A stretch of 64,000 nt of DNA from Dehalococcoides mccartyi (GCF_001889305.1 NZ_CP013074.1:248001-312000), one strand, 5' to 3'; counted from the stretch's first letter, positions 7,745-15,949 are shown. The notes: generated by a model from the sequence alone, not told the origin. Translations and numbers: made by a program.

Positions 7745-7920
7745 TGCCACTCCTGGTAGAACGGAAGCTTTTCAAGATTGGTGAAGGTGGCTTTGCAGTC
7801 ACCTTGCCTAAAGCCTGGATAAACTATCACCGGCTTAAACCCGGTGATGCGGTCGAGGTCGTGGTAGACGGAGATCTTATTATCCGGGTCAAGGTGAAGC
7901 GGGAAGAGAAGCTTATATAA
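7744..7920 (+). CDS. AbrB/SpoVT-type small DNA-binding protein
   Basis: A 58-aa protein starting in TAATG of the preceding stop. The pattern ERKLFKIGEGGFAVTLPKAW, then LKPGDAVEVVVDGD, is the swapped-hairpin AbrB fold found in AbrB, MazE and SpoVT. It has no toxin partner beside it, so it is more likely a transcription regulator than an antitoxin. It closes the first block of the operon and is followed by two stem-loops, so it could control the structural genes downstream. Confidence 0.7.
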   Translation: MPLLVERKLFKIGEGGFAVTLPKAWINYHRLKPGDAVEVVVDGDLIIRVKVKREEKLI

Positions 7921-7971
7921 GCGTTTATAGACTTGTCAGGCGAGCCATGACGCGGTACGCTCTTAATGAAG

Positions 7972-8007
7972 CCCTGCGAGCTTGCCGGTGAAAGTCGGCT
8001 CGCAGGG
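7972..8007 (+). terminator. Stem-loop, candidate terminator or attenuator
   Basis: CCCTGCGAGC (7972-7981) pairs with GCTCGCAGGG (7998-8007) around a 16-nt loop, followed by TTTGCTTTTT. Part of the left arm can instead pair elsewhere: GAAGCCCTG (7968-7976) is complementary to CAGGGCTTC (8030-8038). The two structures exclude each other, as in an attenuator. Confidence 0.6.
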
Positions 8008-8039
8008 TTTGCTTTTTACCGGTAGCTTCAGGGCTTCAG

Positions 8040-8089
8040 AAAAGGGGTTAGCAACCTGGACCGGAAGGGTTCAAGGCTAACCCCTTTTT
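8040..8089 (+). terminator. Second stem-loop with T-run
   Basis: AAAAGGGGTTAGC (8040-8052) pairs with GCTAACCCCTTTTT (8076-8089), a 13-bp stem with a 23-nt loop, followed by more T residues. With its A-tract on the left and T-tract on the right it could terminate in either direction. It separates the AbrB-like gene from the next block. Confidence 0.6.
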
Positions 8090-8160
8090 CCTTTTCGGAC
8101 AGGTTGCACCCCGCCATTACCCGGCCGCGACCGGGTACGAACGAAAGAGGAGGTGCTCAC

Positions 8161-8373
8161 ATGGGTAAGTACGCAAGCTGGAACGAATTCGAGAAGAATG
8201 TCCCCATCACCTACAAGGAAAAAGCCACTCCCGAGGCTTTCCGCACCGGAATGAACGGTATTGCACCGTCCGGGCTGAAGGTCAAAGAGGGGCGGGTAAA
8301 TCACTACCGCGATGGTGTGGATGGTAAGGGTGAGGTCATGGTCTCCGGCTACAAACGGGCCATGTTCGAATAG
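8161..8373 (+). CDS. Small MGKYA-family protein (paralogue 1)
   Basis: A 70-aa protein from ATG 8161 behind GAGGAGGTG. It is clearly related to the gene at 19543: both start MGKYA, share EF then PI-YKE/YRE, a T-E-F segment, GM then IAPSG-K-K, and end in AMF. The two copies bracket the structural region. No known family is recognised. Small, polar and without membrane segments, it may be a cytoplasmic or particle component. Confidence 0.7.
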   Translation: MGKYASWNEFEKNVPITYKEKATPEAFRTGMNGIAPSGLKVKEGRVNHYRDGVDGKGEVMVSGYKRAMFE

Positions 8374-8383
8374 CAATCTGGCC

Positions 8384-8475
8384 GCTTGATGTCTATCCAG
8401 ACGAGGGCACAGCCCCAATTGGTTTAACCGCTGTCGCGGCAGCGGTAAACCTGATAAAGCGGACCGACATCAGGC
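8384..8475 (+). ncRNA. Candidate structured RNA leader
   Basis: GCTTGATGTC (8384-8393) can pair with GACATCAGGC (8466-8475) with one G-U pair. Inside, GGTTTAACCGCTG (8421-8433) pairs with CAGCGGTAAACC (8440-8451) with one bulge. This fills the 129-bp gap before the methionine-rich genes, and the ribosome binding site follows. It does not match a riboswitch I recognise. It could be a translational control element or a small RNA. Confidence 0.35.
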
Positions 8476-8502
8476 TCCAACTTAGAAATTGAGGAGGAAA
8501 AG

Positions 8503-8715
8503 ATGTTCAAAACACAGCAACTGACCGGGCCGGTGGCACCAGGACAATTTAACCCAGCGCAGGTGAGTGGTCCTTCTAGTTATTATCCGACCCAGACGAC
8601 TGGGACCGACTGGACGAGTATGTTCTCGGCCATGATGCCAATGATCATGATGATCATGATGATGGCCATCCTTATGCCCATGTTGAAGGGCGTCACCGCG
8701 TCTGCCAAAGACTAA
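8503..8715 (+). CDS. Methionine-rich membrane-anchor protein (paralogue 1)
   Basis: A 70-aa protein: a polar, Gln/Pro/Thr-rich N-terminal half (residues 1-38), then a single hydrophobic span in which about half of the residues are methionine (MFSAMMPMIMMIMMMAILMP, about 41-60), then a short tail. The downstream gene is a close paralogue. The same MF-x-MPMIMM type anchor ends the proteins at 14365 and 16958. Strong ribosome binding site GAGGAGG. No family is recognised. Confidence 0.75.
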   Translation: MFKTQQLTGPVAPGQFNPAQVSGPSSYYPTQTTGTDWTSMFSAMMPMIMMIMMMAILMPMLKGVTASAKD

Positions 8716-8758
8716 AAATCTGACTTATCGTAAAAGACTTTGAGGAGGTAATCGAAAA

Positions 8759-8956
8759 ATGTTCACAGCACAGCAGTTCGCCGGCCAGCAAATAAGGCCG
8801 CAGCAATACCAGTATGGCACCGTCTCGGGTTATTACCCGGCACAAACCACCGACATGACCAGCATGTTCTCAGCCATGATGCCAATGATCATGATGATCA
8901 TGATGATGGCTATCCTTATGCCCATGATGAAGGGCATGACCAGTTCCAGCAAATAG
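8759..8956 (+). CDS. Methionine-rich membrane-anchor protein (paralogue 2)
   Basis: A 65-aa tandem paralogue of the preceding gene. MFTAQQFAG parallels MFKTQQLTG, SGYYPAQTT parallels SSYYPTQTT, and the methionine-rich span is nearly identical. The N-terminal halves differ more, so the duplication is not very recent and the span is under constraint. Ribosome binding site GAGGAGG. Possibly an abundant small membrane component, like a minor coat or membrane protein of a lipid-containing particle. That role is inference. Confidence 0.75.
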   Translation: MFTAQQFAGQQIRPQQYQYGTVSGYYPAQTTDMTSMFSAMMPMIMMIMMMAILMPMMKGMTSSSK

Positions 8957-8989
8957 CAGGCGCTTGAAATCTAGTAAGGGGGTTTTAAT

Positions 8990-9577
8990 ATGACCGAAAA
9001 AATTGTAACACAACAATATCCGGGGTATCCCGGCACGCGGCCTCCGAAGGGATGGGTGCCTCCCCTGGGACAATCGCTGACCCTGCTCGGAGTCTATGAC
9101 AACGAGTCGGGCTACTGGATGGGCTTGCCTCTCCAGGTGCTCAGGGAAGCTTTGCTTAATGCTGAGGCTCTTCAAACCGAGGACCGCATCGACGAACGGG
9201 ATAAAATTGAAGTCACTGTGCCGAATGTTTCCGCACAGGATGTGGTAAAAACCACCGAATTTGAGGTACCTTCCGGTGAGGTGTGGTTCCTTAACCGTCT
9301 CAACCTGATCACCGAGGCCGAAGTATCTGGCAACGTCCGTATCTCCAAGTTCCCGAAGGTCAGTGACATCGACAAGAAATACCTGGGTACCGACCAGGCA
9401 GCCGGCGCCGATACTGACTATGACCTTGCTTCTCCAGGGCAACTCGGAGCTGACCTAAGATTAGTAGGTGGGGACAAGATTACCGTTGTAGCCACGGTGA
9501 CAGCGGTCGGCGGCACCACGGCAGATCGCAAGGTCACCCTCAATCCCTATGGTCGCAAAGCGAAGCGGCTGGTATAA
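8990..9577 (+). CDS. Beta-rich hypothetical protein, candidate major structural component
   Basis: A 195-aa protein from ATG 8990 behind AAGGGGG. The N-terminus is Pro/Gly/Tyr-rich (YPGYPGTRPPKGW), followed by an amphipathic helix and, from about residue 65, alternating beta-strand patterns (KIEVTVPNV, TTEFEVPSGEVWFLNRLNLI, DKITVVATVTAVGG). No signal peptide or span. Its place just after the small membrane proteins and its jelly-roll-like strand pattern make it a candidate coat or spike protein. No sequence family is recognised. Confidence 0.6.
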   Translation: MTEKIVTQQYPGYPGTRPPKGWVPPLGQSLTLLGVYDNESGYWMGLPLQVLREALLNAEALQTEDRIDERDKIEVTVPNVSAQDVVKTTEFEVPSGEVWFLNRLNLITEAEVSGNVRISKFPKVSDIDKKYLGTDQAAGADTDYDLASPGQLGADLRLVGGDKITVVATVTAVGGTTADRKVTLNPYGRKAKRLV

Positions 9578-9594
9578 GCCATGGGAGGTGCGGG

Positions 9595-10122
9595 ATGCCC
9601 TATGCCATGGCACCAGAGGGATACAGGGCTGTACTAATAGGCTCAGCTACAAGTATTGAAGACCTGGGCACCTTCGCTACGCTTGAAGAAAGTTCGGCTG
9701 AAGGTGCTCTTTTTTTAATGCGACTCGATTTTACCGAGTTTCCTTCCGAGGAAGCACTAAACCAACTGGAACAGGCGTGCTTTGACGCCGGAGTCGAATT
9801 GTGGCCGGGCTATAGCCACGTTGTCTATGCCGATGTAAATCAGCCTGCAGTCTACTTTGCCTGGCAAAAAGGATTTGCCTGGTTGCCGATTATTATCGGT
9901 CTGCTGGTTACTACTGTTTTGCCGCCGCTGTTGGGTTCACTGGTTTGGTGGCTCATGCCGGAAGACTTGAAAAACCTGATTAGCGGTATCGTCAACCTGG
10001 GAATCATGCTGGTTGTCATGATCCTCGTTACCAAACTCGTGCCTTCGTTCACACCTGAGAAAGAAAAGGTGAAGAAGGTAAAGCAGGTGGAGCCGGAGAA
10101 ATTAGAAGGGGCAGCAGCATGA
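9595..10122 (+). CDS. Two-span membrane protein
   Basis: A 175-aa protein. Residues 1-85 form a soluble alpha/beta domain (YRAVLIGSATSIEDLGTFAT, then a C-terminal VELWPGYSHVVYADVNQPAVYF). Two hydrophobic segments follow (about 93-122 and 130-148), then a Lys/Glu-rich tail. It overlaps the next gene by ATGA. No family is recognised. Possibly part of a membrane complex with the next small membrane protein. Confidence 0.6.
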   Translation: MPYAMAPEGYRAVLIGSATSIEDLGTFATLEESSAEGALFLMRLDFTEFPSEEALNQLEQACFDAGVELWPGYSHVVYADVNQPAVYFAWQKGFAWLPIIIGLLVTTVLPPLLGSLVWWLMPEDLKNLISGIVNLGIMLVVMILVTKLVPSFTPEKEKVKKVKQVEPEKLEGAAA

Positions 10123-10292
10123 ATCAATACCCGCAAGACTATTACTACACACTGGCAGAGTATCAGGCTGCCCAATGGCAGGGTGTCCTGGGTACTTTAA
10201 TGGGAGTCGCCGTGCTGGTAGCCATGGCTGCCTGGGCTTTTTCACTGGTGAAGAAAGCTATCAAGGGTGAGGAGGTGAAGTACCCGCTATGA
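10119..10292 (+). CDS. Small single-span membrane protein
   Basis: A 57-aa frame linked to both neighbours by ATGA overlaps (10119-10122 and 10289-10292). The N-terminus is Tyr/Gln-rich (MNQYPQDYYYTLAEYQAAQW), followed by one hydrophobic span (about residues 24-43) and a basic tail. This is the same layout as the methionine-rich proteins at 8503 and 8759, but with an ordinary Ala/Val/Leu span. The ATGA coupling on both sides is good evidence that it is translated. Confidence 0.65.
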   Translation: MNQYPQDYYYTLAEYQAAQWQGVLGTLMGVAVLVAMAAWAFSLVKKAIKGEEVKYPL

Positions 10293-10843
10293 CCACTTCA
10301 CTTTCAATCTTGAGCGGTGAATTGGGCGATATCTTCTGGGACCTGCCTCCGGTAGTTTCCTATGTAACCGGAATGGATCTCGGATGCAGCATCTATGTGG
10401 CTAATCCAACAGAAGTCGAAAAAGAATACGCCCTGATGGCTCGACTTACCAGGAACGAGACTTTAATCAGCGAAGAAGCGCTGCCGGTATTTGGTTATAC
10501 CTGGTTCAAGGTCGCACCGGGAGAATTTATCAAGCTTAATGGAGCGTTACGCTTTGAAGAAAGTGACGCTAGCCTCGCGGTACTACTTGTCGAAAAGGAA
10601 ACCGAGGAAGTTACCGATTCGGTATCAACATATTTAGCGCAGGTATCGAGCAGTGTTCTCCCACCCTGGTTGGGAGGCTCAACCACAACTACAACAGATT
10701 GGAGTTCACTACTGGGGATGATGTTCCCGTTCCTGATGCTGGGGATGATAGCGGTTGCTTTGAAACCACAATCTGAAAAGAAGGAAAACATCTCTCAGCC
10801 CAAAGAAGAAAGGAAGCTATTACCCGCAGGGAGGCAAAGTTAA
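10289..10843 (+). CDS. Beta-rich protein with C-terminal membrane anchor
   Basis: A 184-aa protein. An extracellular-like beta domain (residues 20-125: IYVANPTEVEKEYALMARLT, then GYTWFKVAPGEFIKL) is followed by a Thr linker (GGSTTTTTDW) and a hydrophobic anchor with methionines (SLLGMMFPFLMLGMIAVAL, about 146-164), then a basic tail. The organisation (soluble domain, anchor, basic end) recurs in the N-terminal part of the 19845 product. No family is recognised. Confidence 0.6.
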   Translation: MTTSLSILSGELGDIFWDLPPVVSYVTGMDLGCSIYVANPTEVEKEYALMARLTRNETLISEEALPVFGYTWFKVAPGEFIKLNGALRFEESDASLAVLLVEKETEEVTDSVSTYLAQVSSSVLPPWLGGSTTTTTDWSSLLGMMFPFLMLGMIAVALKPQSEKKENISQPKEERKLLPAGRQS

Positions 10844-11310
10844 TGCCGGGCGAGTTCTACATTGAGAACAAAGCAGAGAGGCTCAGCCTTCAAAGCATAG
10901 AGGATGCGATAGCTACACTTGAAGGAAAACTGGATGCAGTTAAGAGCCAGATAGACAAGCTGGCAGGACAAAGTCCTATGGAAGGATCTTTCGCCGCAGG
11001 CTGGCAAGTTTCAGAGTCAGATGTTGTCTCCATAGGTGCTGTAGGGACCAGAAATAAAATACACGATCTCACCCTTAGCATCCATAATCTGGCAGGTACC
11101 CAGATAACGATAAGGCTATATAAGGCAGTGAATGGTATTGAACGGAAAGTATATGAGCAGGTTTTCGATGCCGGTTCCGATCCACCTGGTATACCGGTCA
11201 TCAACGGAAGCTGGGCGGTACATAACATTTTGCGAGTAACCCTCCAAAGCAATGAGGTTACCGATAACGGTAAAAGTGTGGATTACGACTACATGCTGGA
11301 AGCGATGTAA
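10843..11310 (+). CDS. Beta-sandwich-like protein (tandem paralogue 1)
   Basis: A 155-aa protein starting in TAATG of the preceding stop. A short N-terminal coiled-coil-like helix (LQSIEDAIATLEGKLDAVKS) precedes a beta domain shared with the next gene: SDVVSIGAVG, LTLSIHNLAG, ITIRLYKAVNGIERKVYEQ, then GSWAVHNILRVTLQS. The coiled coil suggests oligomerisation (often trimers in fibre and spike proteins). The next gene lacks it. No family is recognised. Confidence 0.6.
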   Translation: MPGEFYIENKAERLSLQSIEDAIATLEGKLDAVKSQIDKLAGQSPMEGSFAAGWQVSESDVVSIGAVGTRNKIHDLTLSIHNLAGTQITIRLYKAVNGIERKVYEQVFDAGSDPPGIPVINGSWAVHNILRVTLQSNEVTDNGKSVDYDYMLEAM

Positions 11311-11703
11311 ATGAGTTTACTTATTAAAAGTAGTGTTACCAGGTTGTTAGGAAATAAAGGAACAACAAACGCAAACTGGTATGCAGGGATCGGAACTTCC
11401 GGAGAAACCGGTAGTGATGTTGTGACCATCGGGATTCTCGGCAATTTCAAAAAGGTTCAGGCTTTATGGCTGAACATAGAAAATTTGGTGGATGGAGCAA
11501 TCGTTACTGTGAGGTTATATCACTCGATTAACAATATCGAAAAAAAGGTGCACGAGCAATCGTTCACCCGCGGAATAGATCCCGATGGTCTATGGATAAT
11601 CAGTGGTGCAATGGCGATTAGTGGGACACTCCGCTGTGAATTAAAGAGCGATAACTCCGGCGATACTGCTAAAGACATCAGCTGGGAGTGGGTTACCGAA
11701 TAG
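11311..11703 (+). CDS. Beta-sandwich-like protein (tandem paralogue 2)
   Basis: A 130-aa paralogue of the preceding protein: GSDVVTIGILG, LWLNIENLVDG, VTVRLYHSINNIEKKVHEQ, then SGAMAISGTLRCELKS align across the whole beta domain. The N-terminal coiled coil is missing. The two genes abut directly (stop 11310, ATG 11311). The pair probably forms a hetero-oligomer or decorates the same structure. Confidence 0.6.
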   Translation: MSLLIKSSVTRLLGNKGTTNANWYAGIGTSGETGSDVVTIGILGNFKKVQALWLNIENLVDGAIVTVRLYHSINNIEKKVHEQSFTRGIDPDGLWIISGAMAISGTLRCELKSDNSGDTAKDISWEWVTE

Positions 11704-11713
11704 GAAGGATGCA

Positions 11714-12868
11714 ATGAGTCTGTTGTATGGGAAATCGGGAGAGCCGGTTCAAATCGGGCCGTTGATTGGTCGACCCGGGAGTGGCGATATTGCCAAGTCA
11801 GTGCTCAAGACGCTTGAAATCGACTTCTTCCCGGCTGTTGCTCATGAAGAAAATATAAGTGACCCGGGAGAAGCAGCGGCAGAGGAAGAAGGTTTGGTAG
11901 TACCTATACCTCTACTTGAAGAAGACAGTGTTGTAACAGCACCGGATGATCCGGATAAAGTTTATAAACACGATGATGACCTGCTGATAGAGACGGATGT
12001 TACGGCAGACGCATTGGATTCACCTGAAATTGCCGATGAATACACATCCGGGGCAGATAATGCCATTGGAGGCACTTCGACAACCTGGTTGGCGCAGACA
12101 TTTACTACTGATGGAATCGGTTACACCGTACTGGGTGTTCGCGTCATGTTATACCGTACCTCGACCATCGGAACGATAGCCGTTGCGATTAAAGCTACTG
12201 ATGTTAATGGCCATCCGACAGGAGCGGACCTGGTATCGGCAACCATCGATGGCTCAATAACGGACGCCATTCAAACTGAAAATTCGGGTGATTTCTATGA
12301 CTTCATGTTCACTGCGGGCTATGCTCTTACCCCGGCGACAAAGTATGCCATCGTCGTAACCGTATCTTCCGGAACTATTTACTGGAGATATAACTCATCC
12401 GGCTCATTTGCGGGCGGTAACCGGGAACACAGCACCAACTCCGGTGGCAGCTGGACAACTTACACTGCCCACGATTATATGTTTCAAAATATTAAAACCG
12501 AAATGGGAGACGTTGAGCCATTTCCGACAGTACCAGCTGTGGGCGACGGGTTATATGTGGGAAATGCTTCTCAGTTTGATACGGTACGGTTGTGGGTGAA
12601 CCGGCAAGGGCTTGGGACGTTCACCATCACCGCCAAATACTACAACGGCAGTACCTGGATTGCTCTGACGCTTTTAGGTAGCGGAGACCAGATATTCAGT
12701 TATAAACGCACGGGACATCGCTGGCTTTCGTTTATAAGGCCAGCGGACTGGGCAATGTTCACCGTAGACGGGAACAGTCTTTACTGGGTCAAATTTGAAG
12801 TTGCTACCTATTCGAGCATGACCCAGATGCCAAAGATTGGGAATGTCTCGATAGGAGTGTACTCGTGA
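11714..12868 (+). CDS. Large beta-rich protein with two lectin-like modules
   Basis: A 384-aa protein. Residues 1-115 are acidic and look unstructured. Residues about 115-260 form a module (TWLAQTFTTDGIGYTVLGVR, then GHPTGADLVSATIDG, TKYAIVVTVSSGTIYWRYN) of the type common in surface and phage tail proteins. Residues 275-384 form a second module (FDTVRLWVNRQGLGTFTITA, YNGSTWIAL, LYWVKFEVA). It overlaps the next gene by GTGA. Its role is probably exposed binding or adhesion. Confidence 0.6.
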   Translation: MSLLYGKSGEPVQIGPLIGRPGSGDIAKSVLKTLEIDFFPAVAHEENISDPGEAAAEEEGLVVPIPLLEEDSVVTAPDDPDKVYKHDDDLLIETDVTADALDSPEIADEYTSGADNAIGGTSTTWLAQTFTTDGIGYTVLGVRVMLYRTSTIGTIAVAIKATDVNGHPTGADLVSATIDGSITDAIQTENSGDFYDFMFTAGYALTPATKYAIVVTVSSGTIYWRYNSSGSFAGGNREHSTNSGGSWTTYTAHDYMFQNIKTEMGDVEPFPTVPAVGDGLYVGNASQFDTVRLWVNRQGLGTFTITAKYYNGSTWIALTLLGSGDQIFSYKRTGHRWLSFIRPADWAMFTVDGNSLYWVKFEVATYSSMTQMPKIGNVSIGVYS

Positions 12869-13563
12869 TAAGACGATTTGTGGATGAAATTCAGGGTTGG
12901 CTACTGAAGAAATCCAGTTTACAACTGCATGTTCCGCACATGGCGATGTATCTGGATATCGAACTCAAGATGCCTGATGGAAGAATTACGGACCATCGAT
13001 ACCAGCGCAGCAAGAGCTTTGTCAGAAATGCCTATAACCTGTTTTTCCATACTATTGCAGGTTATCCGATGAGTGATGGGACATGGGGAGATGGCTATGT
13101 GAATTTGAAAAACACCAACGGATCCTTAAGTTCCGGTTCCTATCGGGGTTTTTGTTTTTCTACCGATAACAACGGGCAGGGATTTCTTTCACCCGGCAGT
13201 GCGAACGATTTTGGTATCGTCGTTGGTACGGGAACAGGGGCAGAATCTTTTGATGGTTACGCATTAGGCACCAAGATCGCCATTGGCAACGGTGTAGGGC
13301 AATTATACACATTGAGGAGTGAGGATCCTGTCGATTCATATAGTAGCCTTACCAAGAAAAGAACCTTGGTACGCTACTTTAATAATAACTCCGGGGCGAC
13401 TATTAGCCTTGGAGAAATCGGACTGATAGCACGCATTATCACCGGTGGAGATAGCTCTATGTATGCGTTGTTCAGCCGTGACCTCATTACGCCGGTCGTG
13501 GATATTTTGGACAAAGCGCAGTTGAAAGTTACTTACACCATCAGTCTGGTATATCCGTCATAG
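12865..13563 (+). CDS. QRSKSFVRNAYN-family structural protein (paralogue 1)
   Basis: A 232-aa protein from GTG 12865 in the preceding stop. It is homologous to the next gene over its length. Shared parts are an N-terminal amphipathic helix, QRSKSFVRNAYNL, a Gly-rich beta middle with GTGTGAES, a RYFNNNSGA motif, and an ending FSRDLITPV then KAQLKVTYTISLVYPS. The beta-rich, Gly-rich character fits a capsid, fibre or surface subunit. No family is recognised. Confidence 0.6.
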   Translation: MIRRFVDEIQGWLLKKSSLQLHVPHMAMYLDIELKMPDGRITDHRYQRSKSFVRNAYNLFFHTIAGYPMSDGTWGDGYVNLKNTNGSLSSGSYRGFCFSTDNNGQGFLSPGSANDFGIVVGTGTGAESFDGYALGTKIAIGNGVGQLYTLRSEDPVDSYSSLTKKRTLVRYFNNNSGATISLGEIGLIARIITGGDSSMYALFSRDLITPVVDILDKAQLKVTYTISLVYPS

Positions 13564-13572
13564 GGGGAAGGG

Positions 13573-14301
13573 ATGATAGATTATATCGCCGATAAAATAG
13601 CCAGGAAAACAGCTCATAATCTCCATCTGCCATATATCGAAGCTCATCTGGAAGTTGAGATGACGAGAGATGGAAAGAGCCTGTTGCATAGATGCCAGCG
13701 GAGTAAGAGTTTCGTCCGTAACGCCTACAACATATTGTTTTCCCAGGCGGCGGCGGCTGAAGCTGATGATACGACTTTCGGACCGGGCTTAATCAACGCG
13801 AAAGATGTCGCCGGCACTATCGCTAAAAGAGATACGCCAATCAGCTGGATACCCAATGATGTCTCTTCGTTAGGAAGCGGATTTCGGGGAAACGAGGGCA
13901 TATCTAACCACGGGATAGTATTGGGACTGGGAACCGGCGCCGAGAGTATTGAAGATTATTATCTGAGTGGTGCGTTAATTCCTAACGGTAATGGCTCAGG
14001 ACAGATTAACTACAACCCAACTGAGGCTCTCATCAAAGTATGGTCGGCTGGAACCAAGACGCTATCGAATTCCATCAAACGGTATTTCAACAATAACAGC
14101 GGTGCCCAGATCAATGGTTGGGGAGAGATTATTCTAATTGGCAAGATTAACTTCGCCTATTCGTACGGCAGTCTAACCGGCTGGTGGTACGACACTTATA
14201 ACGCAGTTTTTAGCCGGGATTTATTACCAGCACCGGTAAATATACCCGATAAAGCCCAGGTCAAAGTAATGTACACGATTTCGCTGGTTTATCCCTCATA
14301 A
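13573..14301 (+). CDS. QRSKSFVRNAYN-family structural protein (paralogue 2)
   Basis: A 242-aa paralogue of the preceding gene: CQRSKSFVRNAYNI, GLGTGAESIEDY, RYFNNNSGAQ, FSRDLLPAPV and VMYTISLVYPS align in order. The conserved C-terminal strand (TISLVYPS) ends both proteins exactly, which suggests it is buried in an assembly. Ribosome binding site GGGGGAAGGG. Confidence 0.6.
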   Translation: MIDYIADKIARKTAHNLHLPYIEAHLEVEMTRDGKSLLHRCQRSKSFVRNAYNILFSQAAAAEADDTTFGPGLINAKDVAGTIAKRDTPISWIPNDVSSLGSGFRGNEGISNHGIVLGLGTGAESIEDYYLSGALIPNGNGSGQINYNPTEALIKVWSAGTKTLSNSIKRYFNNNSGAQINGWGEIILIGKINFAYSYGSLTGWWYDTYNAVFSRDLLPAPVNIPDKAQVKVMYTISLVYPS

Positions 14302-14364
14302 GGAGTATGAAGTGATAAATTGCATAGATTTACGCTACCGGAAATGGTTAATAGGAGCAAGACG

Positions 14365-15621
14365 ATGAGATATGCGTTGATATCGAAAGGGCTAACCCTT
14401 TCTGATCTTATAGCGGAAGCAAAGAAAGTTGGCGCTCGTGATATTACCAGGACGAAGCTTGTTGAGCAGGTCTTTTGCGAGATGGATGAGAATCAGGCAA
14501 AAGCTCTGGCGAAAATTTCCGGTCTGGTAGTAAAACCTGTTAAAGCATACCTTACCAACCAGGTCGTTTCCGTAGCGCAACCTGTCGAGACCATCTCTGA
14601 TGTATTTTATCTATTGCGTTCCTACTTTTCACCGCCGCTCACTGGTACTGGTTTAACCGTAGCGGTGTTGGACAGTGGTATTCGTAAGACCCACGAATCA
14701 CTTCAGAACAAGGTGATTTACGAGGCTAACTATACTGATTCGCCTTCCGCTAGCGACGTCTTCGGACATGGGACACAGGTAGCTTTCATGATTGCCGGTG
14801 GCATGCATGCGCTGGGATATAAAGCTGGCATCTCACCAGGTGCGACCTTGATGAATATTAAGGTTATCAGTGACGAGGGTATCGGCAACGATGAAGACAT
14901 CGTAATGGGCATCGATCGTGTTTGCGAACTCGCGGAGCAAGCCAGAAGTAAAGGATTTTGGGCGACTGATGAACTCTATCCCAATGTTATCAACCTATCT
15001 CTGGGTGCCGAAGACGACGGCGATCCTGATAATCCGGTAAGAGCTGCTTGCCGCAAAGCCAGTACGGTATATGGATTAGACGTTATCGCTGCTGCAGGTA
15101 ACTCTGGTCCCAATATGACCACGATAATGCTACCAGCTTGCGATCCGGAAGTGATCGCGGTAGGAGCAGTAGAAACTACCGGCGATCTGATCATCTGGGA
15201 AAAATCTTCCCGCGGCCCAACTGTGCAGGGAGAAACCAAGCCTGATTTCGTTATCTGGGGTACTAACCTGGAAATGGCCAGCAACAAGGCTGACGATGAA
15301 TATCTAACCAAATCAGGGACTAGCTTTGCAGCTCCTATGCTGGCTGGACTTACCGGACTTCTCTGGGAAAGCGGGCGGCGGGCTTATGGTGAGAGTTGGT
15401 CGTTCCGCTGGACGGATGCCCGCCAGTATGCTCTCTATTTTTCGACCAAACCATCGGATGCACCCGTTAATAAGGATAATGCTTATGGTTATGGTCTACC
15501 GGCTATGGGAACGATGTTGGGAGAAGTAGCCCAGGTGAGCTCTTCGAACCTGCAAGGAACCGAAATGTTCCCGATGATAATGATGATGGCGCTGATGTCG
15601 GCTCTTACGGGAGGTGTTTAA
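14365..15621 (+). CDS. Subtilisin-family (S8) serine protease with Met-rich C-terminal anchor
   Basis: About 418 aa from ATG 14365, chosen because AGGAG lies at 14353-14357; an in-frame TTG at 14320 lacks a ribosome binding site. Residues 1-70 resemble an I9-type propeptide. The catalytic triad is visible: Asp in VAVLDSGI (about 103), His in GHGTQVA (about 135), oxyanion Asn in AAGNSG (about 246) and Ser in SGTSFAAP (about 320). The last 20 residues (MFPMIMMMALMSALTGG) are a short Met-rich hydrophobic anchor like that of the 8503, 8759 and 16958 products. It probably processes structural proteins or degrades the cell surface. Confidence 0.9.
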   Translation: MRYALISKGLTLSDLIAEAKKVGARDITRTKLVEQVFCEMDENQAKALAKISGLVVKPVKAYLTNQVVSVAQPVETISDVFYLLRSYFSPPLTGTGLTVAVLDSGIRKTHESLQNKVIYEANYTDSPSASDVFGHGTQVAFMIAGGMHALGYKAGISPGATLMNIKVISDEGIGNDEDIVMGIDRVCELAEQARSKGFWATDELYPNVINLSLGAEDDGDPDNPVRAACRKASTVYGLDVIAAAGNSGPNMTTIMLPACDPEVIAVGAVETTGDLIIWEKSSRGPTVQGETKPDFVIWGTNLEMASNKADDEYLTKSGTSFAAPMLAGLTGLLWESGRRAYGESWSFRWTDARQYALYFSTKPSDAPVNKDNAYGYGLPAMGTMLGEVAQVSSSNLQGTEMFPMIMMMALMSALTGGV

Positions 15622-15947
15622 TGGATAGATTTTATGTGGGACTAGTGGCTTTGGCGGGAGGTCTAGTTGCTGCCCTTTTAGGATGGCTCGATTCGAAAGA
15701 GCCGTTTGATGGACGTAAGTTTAGCGGCTCAGCCATTCGTTCTCTGATTGCAGCTGCTGTGTTTACGGTCGGCTACCAGCTATCGGACGGTATAAATGCG
15801 CTGGATTTGTTTTATGCCTTTCTGGGCGGGGCTGGTATCGACGTTATAGGGAACCGGGTTGCAGGCAGTTTCGGCAATGGGAACTTCCCTTTATCTAACG
15901 GCAAAGATACCAATAACACAGAAGAGCCGCAAGAACTCAAGGAGTAA
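15621..15947 (+). CDS. Small membrane protein, holin-like in layout
   Basis: A 108-aa protein starting in TAATGG of the protease stop. Three hydrophobic segments (about residues 5-22, 38-52 and 62-80) are followed by a hydrophilic acidic tail (EEPQELKE). Small size, several spans and a charged tail are holin-like, but no recognisable endolysin is next to it, and no family is recognised. It may instead anchor the structural complex. Confidence 0.5.
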   Translation: MDRFYVGLVALAGGLVAALLGWLDSKEPFDGRKFSGSAIRSLIAAAVFTVGYQLSDGINALDLFYAFLGGAGIDVIGNRVAGSFGNGNFPLSNGKDTNNTEEPQELKE

Positions 15948-15949
15948 TC

